Notes: generated by a model from the letters alone, not told the origin. DNA of 64,000 bases from Flavobacterium selenitireducens (GCF_014748335.1 NZ_JAAVIY010000004.1:186001-250000), one strand, 5' to 3'. Counted from the stretch's first letter, positions 43,025-51,241 are shown. A program made the numbers and translations.

Positions 43025-44050
43025 TTAGCCGCGTTTTTTGAGGTCGCTGTATTCCAACAACAAATAAAACTGGGTTCCGAACAGCAGGGACGCCAATACC
43101 AAGTGAGCGGTTTGAGAACCGAACGGAAAGTCGAAATATGCCATGGCGATACCCGATAAAATTTCCGCCACGAGCAATCCCATAAACCAATTCATTTTCT
43201 CGAATCCGAGGTTCTTGCGTCGGTTGCGAACGATCAGCAAAACGTTCACAAGAAACACGACGATCGAAAAAGAGCGATGGAAATAAAACGATGCGGTCGG
43301 ATCGTTGAGCACGAGTTCCATTTGGTCGTATCCCAACACTTTTACCCGTCCGTCGACAAATTGCCTCACCTGAGTGCCAATGACGACCTGAACGAGCGTC
43401 AACACAAGCGAAAACGATAATACGATACCGAACAGCGCATCACGCCTGCGACCGACGAATTCGGTTTTGGCCTTGCGGATAATCACCAACATGATGGCCA
43501 CGATGACCAAAGCAACGACCATGTGCACGGTTATCTTGATCGGGTTCAACACCGAATACACAACCGTTGCGCCAAGCCAGGCCTGGAATCCCATCAGGAA
43601 AACCGCAAACCACGACAGCCAGACCAACGACGGCTTCTGTTTTCTCCATCCGAACGACATTACCGCCATCGCAAACACGGCAATTCCTGCCAATGCACCG
43701 CAAAGCCGGTTGAGGTATTCGATCCAGGTGTGGGTCGGGTTGAAAATCGCATAATCGTGTTTGGTGTACGCGCGGAATTTCGAGCCGTCATACGTTTGTC
43801 CGGTAACCATATCCTGTTTCGCTACCCAAAGCGCCTGGTCTTTTATGATGACCTGTCCGGCTTCAAAGGTCTTGTTCGGGCGCCAGGTCAGCTGTTCGAC
43901 ATCGGTAGGCGGAATATAGTACCCGAAACATTTGGGCCAGTCCGGGCAACCCATTCCCGAGCCCGTCATGCGCACCAACGCGCCGGCGACGATAACGGCA
44001 TAAACAAGGACAAGGCTGGTTTTGGCAATCGCGGAAAAGTGTTTTTTCAT
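43025..44050 (-). CDS. ctaA: Heme A synthase (COX15/CtaA)
   Basis: A 341-residue inner membrane protein with eight predicted helices that oxidises heme O to heme A for aa3-type oxidases. Family marks are GALVRMTGSGMGCPDWPKCFG at the first helix (GSGMGCPDWP), the heme-ligand histidines in NPTHTWIEYLNRL and KITVHMVVAL, and further His in FYFHRSFSIV and GSQTAHLVLA. The periplasmic loop after helix one is long (about 60 residues), as in Bacteroidota members. No other cytochrome-oxidase genes are adjacent. Confidence 0.93.
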   Translation of the reverse strand: MKKHFSAIAKTSLVLVYAVIVAGALVRMTGSGMGCPDWPKCFGYYIPPTDVEQLTWRPNKTFEAGQVIIKDQALWVAKQDMVTGQTYDGSKFRAYTKHDYAIFNPTHTWIEYLNRLCGALAGIAVFAMAVMSFGWRKQKPSLVWLSWFAVFLMGFQAWLGATVVYSVLNPIKITVHMVVALVIVAIMLVIIRKAKTEFVGRRRDALFGIVLSFSLVLTLVQVVIGTQVRQFVDGRVKVLGYDQMELVLNDPTASFYFHRSFSIVVFLVNVLLIVRNRRKNLGFEKMNWFMGLLVAEILSGIAMAYFDFPFGSQTAHLVLASLLFGTQFYLLLEYSDLKKRG

Positions 44051-44151
44051 GGAGTGTAAGTGTGGTGATGCTATTGTTGTTGGCCTGTCCGATCGGTTTC
44101 ACAGGGTGCGGATTTGCTAAAAGAGGGTTATTGGCAAGACATCTTTGCTTA

Positions 44152-44517
44152 TTAAGCGTCAGACGTGATTCCGATATCGTCGATCTCGTCCGATTTGAAT
44201 TTCAGGTAAGCAGCGTTTCGTTTCTTGAGGATGAAATGGGTCGGCACGAAAACCAGCGCGCAGGAAAACAGTGTCGCGACCGCGTCGGAAAGGTACCGGA
44301 ACGATTCCGATCTTTTCGCAAATGAAGCCAGGAACGCCTCAAATAGCCAGGATGTAAGCAGTATCGATAAAAAAGCCAAGGTGAGCGTGACCAAAAAGCC
44401 GATCACAACCGCGCGTGCGATGCTCCGCTTGTGGCGTCTCACCAACACAATCCATCTCGCCCAGTTAACCACGACGGTTGCCGCGAGGATCACATAAATC
44501 AGGTTGTCCGTATTCAT
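44152..44517 (-). CDS. Small membrane protein of unknown function
   Basis: A 121-residue protein with three predicted membrane helices: LIYVILAATVVVNWARWIVL, VVIGFLVTLTLAFLSILLTS and VATLFSCALVFVPTHFIL. Basic residues (RRHKRS) follow the first helix, and the acidic C-terminus (KSDEIDDIGITSDA) is probably cytoplasmic. It starts at 44517, overlapping the stop of the nucleotidyltransferase gene by 4 nt (ATGA), so it is translationally coupled to that gene. A much longer frame on the same strand is only a shadow of the upstream gene. Family not recognised. Confidence 0.75.
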   Translation of the reverse strand: MNTDNLIYVILAATVVVNWARWIVLVRRHKRSIARAVVIGFLVTLTLAFLSILLTSWLFEAFLASFAKRSESFRYLSDAVATLFSCALVFVPTHFILKKRNAAYLKFKSDEIDDIGITSDA

Positions 44518-45944
44518 ATCGTTGGATGTAATCCCATTTTTGCTGCTTTTGTCAGCACGAAATCTTTGGCCGCTTCGTATTCGTTCGGGATTTCCCCTTC
44601 GAGGATCGCTTCCTTTACGGCTTCCTTGAGCATTCCGATTTCGCGCGACGGCGGAATTTGGAATATCGCCATGATTTCCTCTCCCGAAATCGGCGGCTGG
44701 AAATTGCGCACATGGTCGCGTTCCTCCACTTCGACGATCTTTTTGCGCACGATCTTGAAATTGTCGTGGTATTTCTTGAATTTCTTCGGATTCTTGGTCG
44801 TAATGTCCGCTTCGCAAAGTACCATCAGGTTTTCTGTGTCTTCACCCGCTTCGAAAACAAGTCGCCTCACAGCCGAATCGGTGACGGTTTCCTGGGCAAG
44901 GACGATAGGACGCGAGCTCATAGTGACCATTTTTTGGACGAATTTCATTTTGTGGTTGAGCGGCATGTGCAGACGCTCGAAAATCTTCCTGACCATTTTC
45001 CCACCGACAAATTCGTGCCCGTGAAAACTCCAGCCATTCTTTTTGTGATGGCGTTTCGTCGGCGCCTTGCCAATGTCGTGCAGCAAAGCCGACCATCGCA
45101 GCCAGACATCGTCCGTGTTAGGGCAAATGTTGTCTACGACTTCCAGCGTGTGGTAAAAATTGTCTTTGTGCGTATGTCCTTCAGATTCGTCTACGCCTTG
45201 AAGCGCGGTCAATTCGGGAAGGATGATGTGCAGCAATCCGGTTTGGTGCAGCAACAAAAAACCTACGGAAGGCTTTTTGGTCATCAGGATCTTGTTTAGT
45301 TCCTCGACGATGCGCTCACCCGAAATAATGTTGATGCGGTCCTTGTTTCTCGAGATAGCCTCGAGCGATTCCGCTTCGATCCCAAACCCAAGCTGGGCCG
45401 CGAACCGAATGCCGCGAAGCATTCTCAGCGGGTCGTCCGAGTAAGTGATGTCGGGATCGAGAGGTGTGCGGATGATCTTGTGTTCGAGGTCTTTTTCGCC
45501 TTCGAACGGATCGAGCAGATCGCCGTAATTGGCCTCGTTCAGCGAAAAGGCGAGTGCGTTGATGCGGAAATCGCGTCGGTTTTGGTCGTCTTCGAGCGTG
45601 CCGTTTTCCACGAATGGTTTGCGGCTGTTCTCTTGATAGGATTCCTTTCGCGCGCCGACGAACTCGATTTCGGTGTCTTCGAAGCGCAACATCGCCGTGC
45701 CGAAGTTTTTGAAGACCTGGACTTTTGGGTTTTTCGGAAGCAGTTCAGAAACCTTCAACGCAAGGTCGATGCCAGAGCCTATGGCCACGATGTCGATGTC
45801 TTTCTTGTAATCCCGCCCGAGTAAAAAATCCCTGACGAAACCGCCAATCACATACGATTCAATGCCTAGTTCAGCCGACGCTTTGGCTACGATCGGGAAT
45901 ATTTTGTGGGTTAATGCTTGTTTGTAGTTGGTCGTGTTTGCCAC
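44514..45944 (-). CDS. tRNA nucleotidyltransferase (CCA-adding type) with HD domain
   Basis: A 476-residue class II nucleotidyltransferase. The head domain has IGGFVRDFLLG and DIDIVAIG with the catalytic Asp pair, then RRDFRINALAFSL and the nucleotide-recognition helix (DPLRMLRGIRFAAQLGF). An HD domain follows near residue 270-380, with the His-Asp pair in ALLHDIGKAPTKRHH and HEFVGG. It should add or repair tRNA 3' CCA, consistent with the two tRNA-Glu genes here lacking encoded CCA. The frame opens with GTG (VANTTNYKQ), which I take as the start; no better ATG is near. Confidence 0.92.
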   Translation of the reverse strand: MANTTNYKQALTHKIFPIVAKASAELGIESYVIGGFVRDFLLGRDYKKDIDIVAIGSGIDLALKVSELLPKNPKVQVFKNFGTAMLRFEDTEIEFVGARKESYQENSRKPFVENGTLEDDQNRRDFRINALAFSLNEANYGDLLDPFEGEKDLEHKIIRTPLDPDITYSDDPLRMLRGIRFAAQLGFGIEAESLEAISRNKDRINIISGERIVEELNKILMTKKPSVGFLLLHQTGLLHIILPELTALQGVDESEGHTHKDNFYHTLEVVDNICPNTDDVWLRWSALLHDIGKAPTKRHHKKNGWSFHGHEFVGGKMVRKIFERLHMPLNHKMKFVQKMVTMSSRPIVLAQETVTDSAVRRLVFEAGEDTENLMVLCEADITTKNPKKFKKYHDNFKIVRKKIVEVEERDHVRNFQPPISGEEIMAIFQIPPSREIGMLKEAVKEAILEGEIPNEYEAAKDFVLTKAAKMGLHPTI

Positions 45945-45987
45945 GGAGTTTATTTATTTTACGACATTCATTCTAGCCTAAAGCGTC

Positions 45988-46451
45988 AATTCGCGAATTT
46001 GCGGCTATATTTTTTTTGTTTGTTTTTGTTCTAAAACCACACGCTCATATTCTAACGAATTGGATTTAAAGTTAGCTAGAATAGCGAGCTTATTTCCTGA
46101 TACTCTAAGGTAGTTTAAGCATTGCGCGAGATGAAAATTGGTGATAGCGGTACAACATTTCACTTCGAGGATGATCTTATCCATAACGACGAAGTCCGCA
46201 TAAAAACAATGCGGTAAAATGACATCTTTGTAACGAATCTCATATTTTTTTTTCTCTTTCAAAAAGGATTTCGCGTCTCTTGAATTCGTATTCCAGAGCT
46301 TCCTTGTAAACAATTTCTAAAAAGCCGCTTCCGAGTTGTCTGTGTACTTCGAATAAGGCGCCCACAATTTTGTAGCTTTCCGATGGATAAATGATTGGCA
46401 TATAAGAAAAGATTTTGGCATATATCGTTTGTTGCCGCGAATTCGCGAATT
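45988..46451. mobile_element. 464-bp inverted-repeat-bounded unit carrying the GxxExxY gene
   Basis: The left end AATTCGCGAATTTGCGGC (45988-46005) and the right end GCCGCGAATTCGCGAATT (46434-46451) are inverted copies matching at 17 of 18 positions. They enclose just one gene, and the left end overlaps its stop codon by one base. The right-end sequence occurs four more times, identically, in the array at 52.9-54.5 kb. Whether the unit moves is unknown; it has no transposase. Confidence 0.5.
46005..46401 (-). pseudogene. GxxExxY / PD-(D/E)XK-like protein gene, frameshifted in a poly-A tract
   Basis: Starting at the ATG at 46401, one frame reads MPIIYPSESYKIVGALFEVH, then LGSGFLEIVYKEALEYEF, containing the name motif G-x2-E-x2-Y. 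It leaves frame in a run of nine A (plus-strand T at 46245-46253). The second frame then continues the same family: KKYEIRYKDVILPHCF, ADFVVMDKIILEVKCC and LNYLRVSGNKLAILANF. Removing one A joins them into a normal full-length protein of about 131 residues. The D...E-V-K residues fit the PD-(D/E)XK nuclease superfamily (PF13366-like). Either the gene is inactive, is phase-variable, or one base is a sequencing error. Nuclease activity is not established for the family. Confidence 0.82.
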
Positions 46452-46612
46452 TTTATTGTCTGAAAGCAATTCAATGTGCTTTGGCTCTTATTTCTTTTTA
46501 AACACGCAACACTTCAACTTAATCGGATGAGGCTAAAAATTCATTTTCTTTTCATAATTGATTAACCAACCTAATCAAAACTAGCCATGTAGCTGTGGCG
46601 CGAACTTAAATG

Positions 46613-47176
46613 CTACTTCCTGATAATCTTAACCTGGGCGTCATTCCCCAACTTGATGATAGCCGACGCTTTCTCCGCCTTTTCGTCCCGCCTCAAATTC
46701 ACCACATAATCCACTCCGTTGACGATCGCCGGGGAAATGCCCTTGAACGACATTGGCGTCGGCTCGCCGGAAATGTTGGCCGAAGTCGAAACCAGCGGCT
46801 TTTTCATGCGCTCCATCAATTTGAAGCAGAACGGTTCGGTTACCATCCGCATGCCCAGCGTATTGTCCGGGGCGACGATGTTCGTGGCGACGTTCCGCGG
46901 CTTGTCCAATATCAGCGTCGTAGGCTTCTCGGATAAATCGAGAATCTGGAACGCCACCTCGGGAATATCGCTGAAAATCTGGTAGAGCATCCGGTCGCCA
47001 TTCACAAGGACGATCATGCTTTTGGATTCTTCGCGTTGCTTGAGCGCGTAAATTTTGGCGACCGCAGCTTCATTCGTCGCATCACATCCGATTCCCCAAA
47101 CCGTGTCGGTAGGGTAAAGAATTATGCCGCCTTCCTTAATGACCTCAAAGGCGTTGTGGACTTCTTCGTTTATCAT
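46613..47176 (-). CDS. L-threonylcarbamoyladenylate synthase (Sua5/YrdC/TsaC)
   Basis: A 187-residue enzyme of the Sua5/YciO/YrdC family, which makes threonylcarbamoyl-AMP for the t6A37 modification of ANN-decoding tRNAs. Motifs: GGIILYPTDTVWGIGCDA at residues 16-33 (the TDTVWG substrate pocket), KIYALKQREESKSM (KR-x3-K), LGMRMV and LVSTSANISGEPTP. It lacks the extra C-terminal Sua5 domain, so it is the short TsaC type. A perfect -7 box ends 4 nt before the ATG, suggesting leaderless translation. It is divergent from the sialic acid gene set. Confidence 0.93.
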   Translation of the reverse strand: MINEEVHNAFEVIKEGGIILYPTDTVWGIGCDATNEAAVAKIYALKQREESKSMIVLVNGDRMLYQIFSDIPEVAFQILDLSEKPTTLILDKPRNVATNIVAPDNTLGMRMVTEPFCFKLMERMKKPLVSTSANISGEPTPMSFKGISPAIVNGVDYVVNLRRDEKAEKASAIIKLGNDAQVKIIRK

Positions 47177-47180
47177 GGCG

Positions 47181-47188
47181 CAAAAGTA
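47181..47188 (-). promoter_or_regulatory. -7 promoter element abutting the tsaC-like start codon
   Basis: The minus strand reads TACTTTTG, then CGCC, then ATG. Same geometry as at 42488. Confidence 0.65.
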
Positions 47189-47229
47189 CGCAATTCAACC
47201 AAAGCTGAGAATTCCTTAAAGGATTCTTC

Positions 47230-47237
47230 TATATTTG
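47230..47237 (+). promoter_or_regulatory. -7 promoter element for the sialic acid operon
   Basis: TATATTTG (TAnnTTTG), 22 nt before the ATG at 47260, divergent from the box at 47181. Confidence 0.6.
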
Positions 47238-47259
47238 CAGACATTTACGCCACGTTTTT

Positions 47260-48426
47260 ATGATGAAGATCGGATTAATACCGCTGCGAAAAGGTTCGAA
47301 GGGAATACCAGGCAAGAACAAGCGAAAAATGGTCGGAAGGCCGTTGTTTTCATGGGTGTTGGCCGAAGCCGTCTTTTCGGATCTCGACAAGGTAGTCGTT
47401 TACACGGACGACGAGGAAATCATTGCCTACATCGCGAACGAATACGGATGGACGACCAAAGTCGTTGCCGAAAAACGCAGCGACGAAAGCGCCACCGACA
47501 CCGCCTCGACTGAATCGGCCATGCTCGAGTACGCTGAAAAAGCGGGTTATGCGTTCGACGTTTTCTGTCTTTTGCAGGCCACATCGCCTCTCACGACGCG
47601 CCACGACATCAATGCTTGCCTGGCCAAAGTGACATTGGAAGGCTTCGATTCGGCATTGACGGTTGTCAGGACGCACCGTTTTATATGGAATGAAGACGGC
47701 ACGCCCGCCAATTACGACTTCCTCAAAAGGCCAAGACGACAGGATTTCAACGGGCTGCTTATCGAGAACGGAGCGGTTTACGCAGCAAAATCTGACGTTT
47801 TAAAACAAAATTCGAATCGCCTCGGCGGAAACGTCGGAATGGTTGAAATGAGCGAAGATACGTTGGTCGAGATCGACAGCGACAACGACTGGAACATCAT
47901 CGAAAGCCTGATCGCCAATCGATTGCGATCGGCTAAGATGTGCAAGCGCATCACCCATCTTTTCCTCGACGTGGACGGCGTCTTCACGGACGGTTGCGTC
48001 TACTTCGGATCGGAAGGCGAACTGATGAAAAAATTCGACATGCGCGACGGAATGGGGCTCGAAATCCTGCGTCAGCACGGTGTGAAAGTGTTTGTGGTCA
48101 CGTCGGAGAATTCGAAACTCGTCGAAAAACGCATGGAGAAACTCAAGATAACCGATGCTTTTTTCGGCGTCAAGGACAAATACGCATTACTGCACGAGAT
48201 CGTGCGCAATAACAACCTCGATTTCGGCAACTTCGCTTACATCGGAGACGACGTCAATGACATGGCTTCGATGCTTTCGGTCGGATGGTCGCTCGCGCCG
48301 GCCAACGCGATGAGCGTCATAAAAAACAGCGCCGACTTCACGCTGCCGGCCGAATCGGCAAACGGGGCAATTCGACATGCCTGTGAATTCATCATGAAAT
48401 ACAATCAACGCTATGAGACAAACTGA
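47260..48426 (+). CDS. Bifunctional CMP-sialate synthetase / KdsC-like HAD phosphatase
   Basis: A 388-residue two-domain enzyme. Residues 1-225 are a NeuA-type cytidylyltransferase: IPLRKGSKGIPGKNKR (CTP-binding loop), FCLLQATSPLTT, and ENGAVYA, with the metal-binding Asp in VEIDSDNDW. Residues 232-385 are a C0-class HAD phosphatase like KdsC or KDN-9-phosphate phosphatase: FLDVDGVFTDG (nucleophile Asp and general acid Asp), VVTSEN, and IGDDVNDMASM. All catalytic residues are present in both halves. It probably removes the 9-phosphate of a nonulosonic acid and then activates the sugar with CTP. The following synthase gene overlaps by 14 nt. ATG ATG opens the gene; either could be used. Confidence 0.9.
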   Translation: MMKIGLIPLRKGSKGIPGKNKRKMVGRPLFSWVLAEAVFSDLDKVVVYTDDEEIIAYIANEYGWTTKVVAEKRSDESATDTASTESAMLEYAEKAGYAFDVFCLLQATSPLTTRHDINACLAKVTLEGFDSALTVVRTHRFIWNEDGTPANYDFLKRPRRQDFNGLLIENGAVYAAKSDVLKQNSNRLGGNVGMVEMSEDTLVEIDSDNDWNIIESLIANRLRSAKMCKRITHLFLDVDGVFTDGCVYFGSEGELMKKFDMRDGMGLEILRQHGVKVFVVTSENSKLVEKRMEKLKITDAFFGVKDKYALLHEIVRNNNLDFGNFAYIGDDVNDMASMLSVGWSLAPANAMSVIKNSADFTLPAESANGAIRHACEFIMKYNQRYETN

Positions 48427-49291
48427 CTATAAAAAACCGTTCGTTATCGCCGAGATCGGCTGTAACCACAAAGGCGACATGGAAATCGCCAAAGAGCTTA
48501 TCAAAATGGCGAAAATCTTCTGTAATGCCGACGCCGTCAAATTCCAAAAGCGCAACAACCGCGAGCTTTTGACCGAAGAGCAGTACAATGCGCCCCATCC
48601 GAATCCGGCCAATTCCTACGGTGACACTTACGGCGCCCACCGCGAATACCTTGAGTTCGATGTCGACCAGAACCGCGAGCTCAAAGAATATTGCGAAGAG
48701 ATCGGGATCGTGTATTCAACTTCTACCTGGGACTTGACTTCGGCCAAGGAAATCGCTTCGTTGAATCCTCAGTTCATCAAGATACCGTCGGCATGCAACA
48801 ACAATTTCGAAATGCTGGGCTGGCTTTGCGACAATTACAAAGGCGAGATCCATATTTCAACGGGAATGACCACGAAAAACGAAATCGACGAATTGGTGGA
48901 GTTTTTCGTACAGAAAGGCCGCAACCAGGATTTGGTCGTGTACAATTGTACGTCGGGTTACCCGGTTCCTTTCGAGGACGTTTGCCTTCTCGACATCACC
49001 ATCTTGCAGGAAAAGTTTGCCGACAAGGTAAAATCGATAGGCTTTTCGGGCCATCATCTCGGCATCGCCATCGACGTGGCCGCCTACACGCTGGGCGCGA
49101 ATATCATCGAACGCCATTATACGCTCGATAGGACCTGGAAAGGAACCGATCACGCCGCGTCGCTCGAACCGGAAGGACTGCGCAAATTGTGCCGCGACCT
49201 CAAAGCCGTGCATCAGGCGTTGACTTTCAAGTCGAAAGACATTCTCGATATCGAAGCCGTGCAGCGCGAAAAACTTAAGAACAGGAAATAA
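48413..49291 (+). CDS. NeuB-family sialic acid (nonulosonate) synthase lacking the SAF domain
   Basis: A 292-residue TIM-barrel enzyme that condenses PEP with an N-acetylmannosamine- or mannose-type sugar. Family motifs: FVIAEIGCNHKGDM, DAVKFQKR, YSTSTWD, IKIPSACNNNFEMLG, ISTGM, GFSGHHLGIAIDVAAYTLGA and the ERHYTLDRTWKGTDHAASLEP signature. The chain stops after the barrel; the C-terminal antifreeze-like SAF domain of typical NeuB (about 345 residues) is absent. Together with the upstream phosphatase domain this suggests a 9-phosphate route (Kdn- or Neu5Ac-9-P-like), but that is inference. Confidence 0.9.
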   Translation: MRQTDYKKPFVIAEIGCNHKGDMEIAKELIKMAKIFCNADAVKFQKRNNRELLTEEQYNAPHPNPANSYGDTYGAHREYLEFDVDQNRELKEYCEEIGIVYSTSTWDLTSAKEIASLNPQFIKIPSACNNNFEMLGWLCDNYKGEIHISTGMTTKNEIDELVEFFVQKGRNQDLVVYNCTSGYPVPFEDVCLLDITILQEKFADKVKSIGFSGHHLGIAIDVAAYTLGANIIERHYTLDRTWKGTDHAASLEPEGLRKLCRDLKAVHQALTFKSKDILDIEAVQREKLKNRK

Positions 49292-50328
49292 TGAACCAAA
49301 CCTACGTCGGGTGCTCGCTTTACCATTTGTACGTGTCCATGTTGCTGGCTTACGAGGCCAGGCGTGCCGGACAAAAATCGCTTATGTTGCTCATAAACGA
49401 TCGCGTGCCCGACGTAGAATCATTGATCCCGGGTTTGCAGAAAATCGGTGTCTTCGACGATATCGTAGCGGTGAAAGCGTATTCGATCCTGACCGATTTC
49501 AAGAAACACCTCGGCACGGTAAACTACCTTTTCAATCGCCAGAACGGACTCGTCTCCATTTACGAGAAAAACAATCCCGAATTGTTGAAACGGGAGGATT
49601 TCATTCGCGATTCTCAAATCAACATGTTTCACATTGTGAGGACGCGCGCTTATTTTCTGATCAAATTCCCGAACAATTATTTCAGGATGGTAGAGGAAGG
49701 TTTTCAGACTTATCGCCACAAAATGCCCGTATTGCGTTACCTCAAGCGAAAATACCTGATCAAGTTCCCGATTTTGATGGGGCACGATCCCCAGGTAAAG
49801 GAAGTGCTCGTACAACATCCCGAAAAACTTAGGGACGATGTATTGCGCTCAAAAGGGAAAACGCTCGATCTTGAACGCCTGCAGCGCGAACTCACGAACG
49901 AACAACGACAGGACGTGCTCGAATGTTTCCTTGGCGAACGCCCGGGTTACACGGGATCGGCAAAATTCTTATTGATCACCCAACCGCTTAGCGAGGACGG
50001 TATCGTGACCGAAAAGCAAAAAGTAGACGTTTACGCCAAAGCGATAGAAGAGGCCAAAGCGGCAGGTTATGTGGTCTATCTCAAAACGCATCCTCGTGAA
50101 TTCACGAAATATTCCGAGTTGTTTTCTGACGTGAAATTCATCCCGCAATTGTTTCCGATTGAAGTCTTCAACCTCGATCCCGACTACAAATTCGAGGTCG
50201 GATTAACGGTATTCTCAGGATCGCTCGACAACCTCGCCAACGTCGAAAACAAGATCACGTTAGGTCGTGACATTCTTTCCAACACAGACGAATTCCTTAA
50301 AAAGAAACTTTCGATCCCTGCTACTTGA
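49291..50328 (+). CDS. Sialyltransferase-like glycosyltransferase
   Basis: A 345-residue protein with GT-B-like character. It carries the bacterial sialyltransferase signatures: a D/E-D/E-G motif (VEEGFQTY, near residue 135), an HP motif (LKTHPRE, near residue 268) and a Ser-rich motif near the C-terminus (FSGSLDN, near residue 310). These are shared by GT52, GT38 (polysialyltransferase) and GT80 families; I cannot choose between them. Its ATG shares one base with the stop of the synthase gene (TAATG), so it is translationally coupled and almost certainly uses the CMP-sugar made by the two preceding genes. Confidence 0.8.
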   Translation: MNQTYVGCSLYHLYVSMLLAYEARRAGQKSLMLLINDRVPDVESLIPGLQKIGVFDDIVAVKAYSILTDFKKHLGTVNYLFNRQNGLVSIYEKNNPELLKREDFIRDSQINMFHIVRTRAYFLIKFPNNYFRMVEEGFQTYRHKMPVLRYLKRKYLIKFPILMGHDPQVKEVLVQHPEKLRDDVLRSKGKTLDLERLQRELTNEQRQDVLECFLGERPGYTGSAKFLLITQPLSEDGIVTEKQKVDVYAKAIEEAKAAGYVVYLKTHPREFTKYSELFSDVKFIPQLFPIEVFNLDPDYKFEVGLTVFSGSLDNLANVENKITLGRDILSNTDEFLKKKLSIPAT

Positions 50329-51172
50329 GGCGGTAAATTCCAAGTGATTTTTTGATGAGTTTGCTCGCGAGCACCAACTTGACATAAAGTCGGTTGCGGA
50401 AACTCGTAAAGCGCCATTTGCGGTGCGGCAGCAATTCGCGCGTGATTTTTTCGCGTACTTCGGCCGAGAGGACAAAATCCTGAGACACCTTTTGCCACGA
50501 AACATCGTCATAACCGTCGAATTCGTTGACCTTGTTCTTCCCGTGGATGATCGACATCCAAAGTCGCTTGTTACCAAGTTGCGTGATGCGCGTTTCGCGT
50601 TTCCACAAGTTATGGTCATTGAACCAAACCGTTTTAGGGTCGTCGTTTTTTTCGATAAGGCTGATGAACGGGTTGAACGCGTGCTCTTTCTTGCCGAGCA
50701 TAAACTGGGGCTCGACCTGTAGCGAATAACCCTTTATGATATCGATCGCCCGATAATCCTGGGATTTGAACTCGTTTTGAATGCTTTGGATATAGTCGCG
50801 GTGGATGCAATCGTCGTTGTCCATGCGCGACGTAATCAGGTATTTCGAGGAGTTGGCGTCGGCGGTGACGAATTTTTTGATTTCCGGATAAAACGCGTCC
50901 ATACCGTCGATGTAGAAAATTCTGGCATTTCCCATATCCGAAACCAACGCCTCGGCAACCGAACGGAAGCGCTCAGGCGTCGTGGAATCGAAGAAAAGCA
51001 GCCACGTAAAATCGCGATTGGTCTGGGCTGCAACCGACGGTACGCAATAATCGCCGAACAACCTCAGACGGTCATCCATCCAGGCATCGGTAAGCAAAGC
51101 CTCGTTGTTCTTGGTGACGTCCCAGCCTTTTTTGCGCAGGTTGAATCGCGTGATTAGATAATGTCGGAACAT
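50321..51172 (-). CDS. Putative rhamnosyltransferase-like glycosyltransferase
   Basis: A 283-residue cytoplasmic protein. It starts MFRHYLITRFNLRKKGWDVTKN; features are WLLFFDSTTPERFR, the acidic nucleotide-sugar site SRMDNDDCIHRDY near residue 125, and FDGYDDVSW. This pattern fits the putative rhamnosyl transferase family (PF11316-like). The start at 51172 is chosen over a longer frame without coding character. It is convergent with the sialyltransferase-like gene (8-nt overlap) and divergent from the kinase gene. A role in LPS or O-glycan assembly is inferred from the locus. Confidence 0.8.
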   Translation of the reverse strand: MFRHYLITRFNLRKKGWDVTKNNEALLTDAWMDDRLRLFGDYCVPSVAAQTNRDFTWLLFFDSTTPERFRSVAEALVSDMGNARIFYIDGMDAFYPEIKKFVTADANSSKYLITSRMDNDDCIHRDYIQSIQNEFKSQDYRAIDIIKGYSLQVEPQFMLGKKEHAFNPFISLIEKNDDPKTVWFNDHNLWKRETRITQLGNKRLWMSIIHGKNKVNEFDGYDDVSWQKVSQDFVLSAEVREKITRELLPHRKWRFTSFRNRLYVKLVLASKLIKKSLGIYRLK

Positions 51173-51233
51173 CAATCGGTTTGTGTTTGCGGTAAAATTA
51201 GAGCAAAAATTTGAAGTCCTAAAACACAACGCT

Positions 51234-51241
51234 TACTTTTG
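51234..51241 (+). promoter_or_regulatory. -7 promoter element for the Kdo-kinase-like gene
   Basis: TACTTTTG (TAnnTTTG), 17 nt before the ATG at 51259. Confidence 0.6.

Noticed and set aside
44518-44817. N-terminal extension of the small membrane protein
   Set aside because: The upstream codons lie in another frame of the nucleotidyltransferase gene and are Arg/Gln-rich nonsense; the ATGA junction at 44514-44517 gives the natural start.
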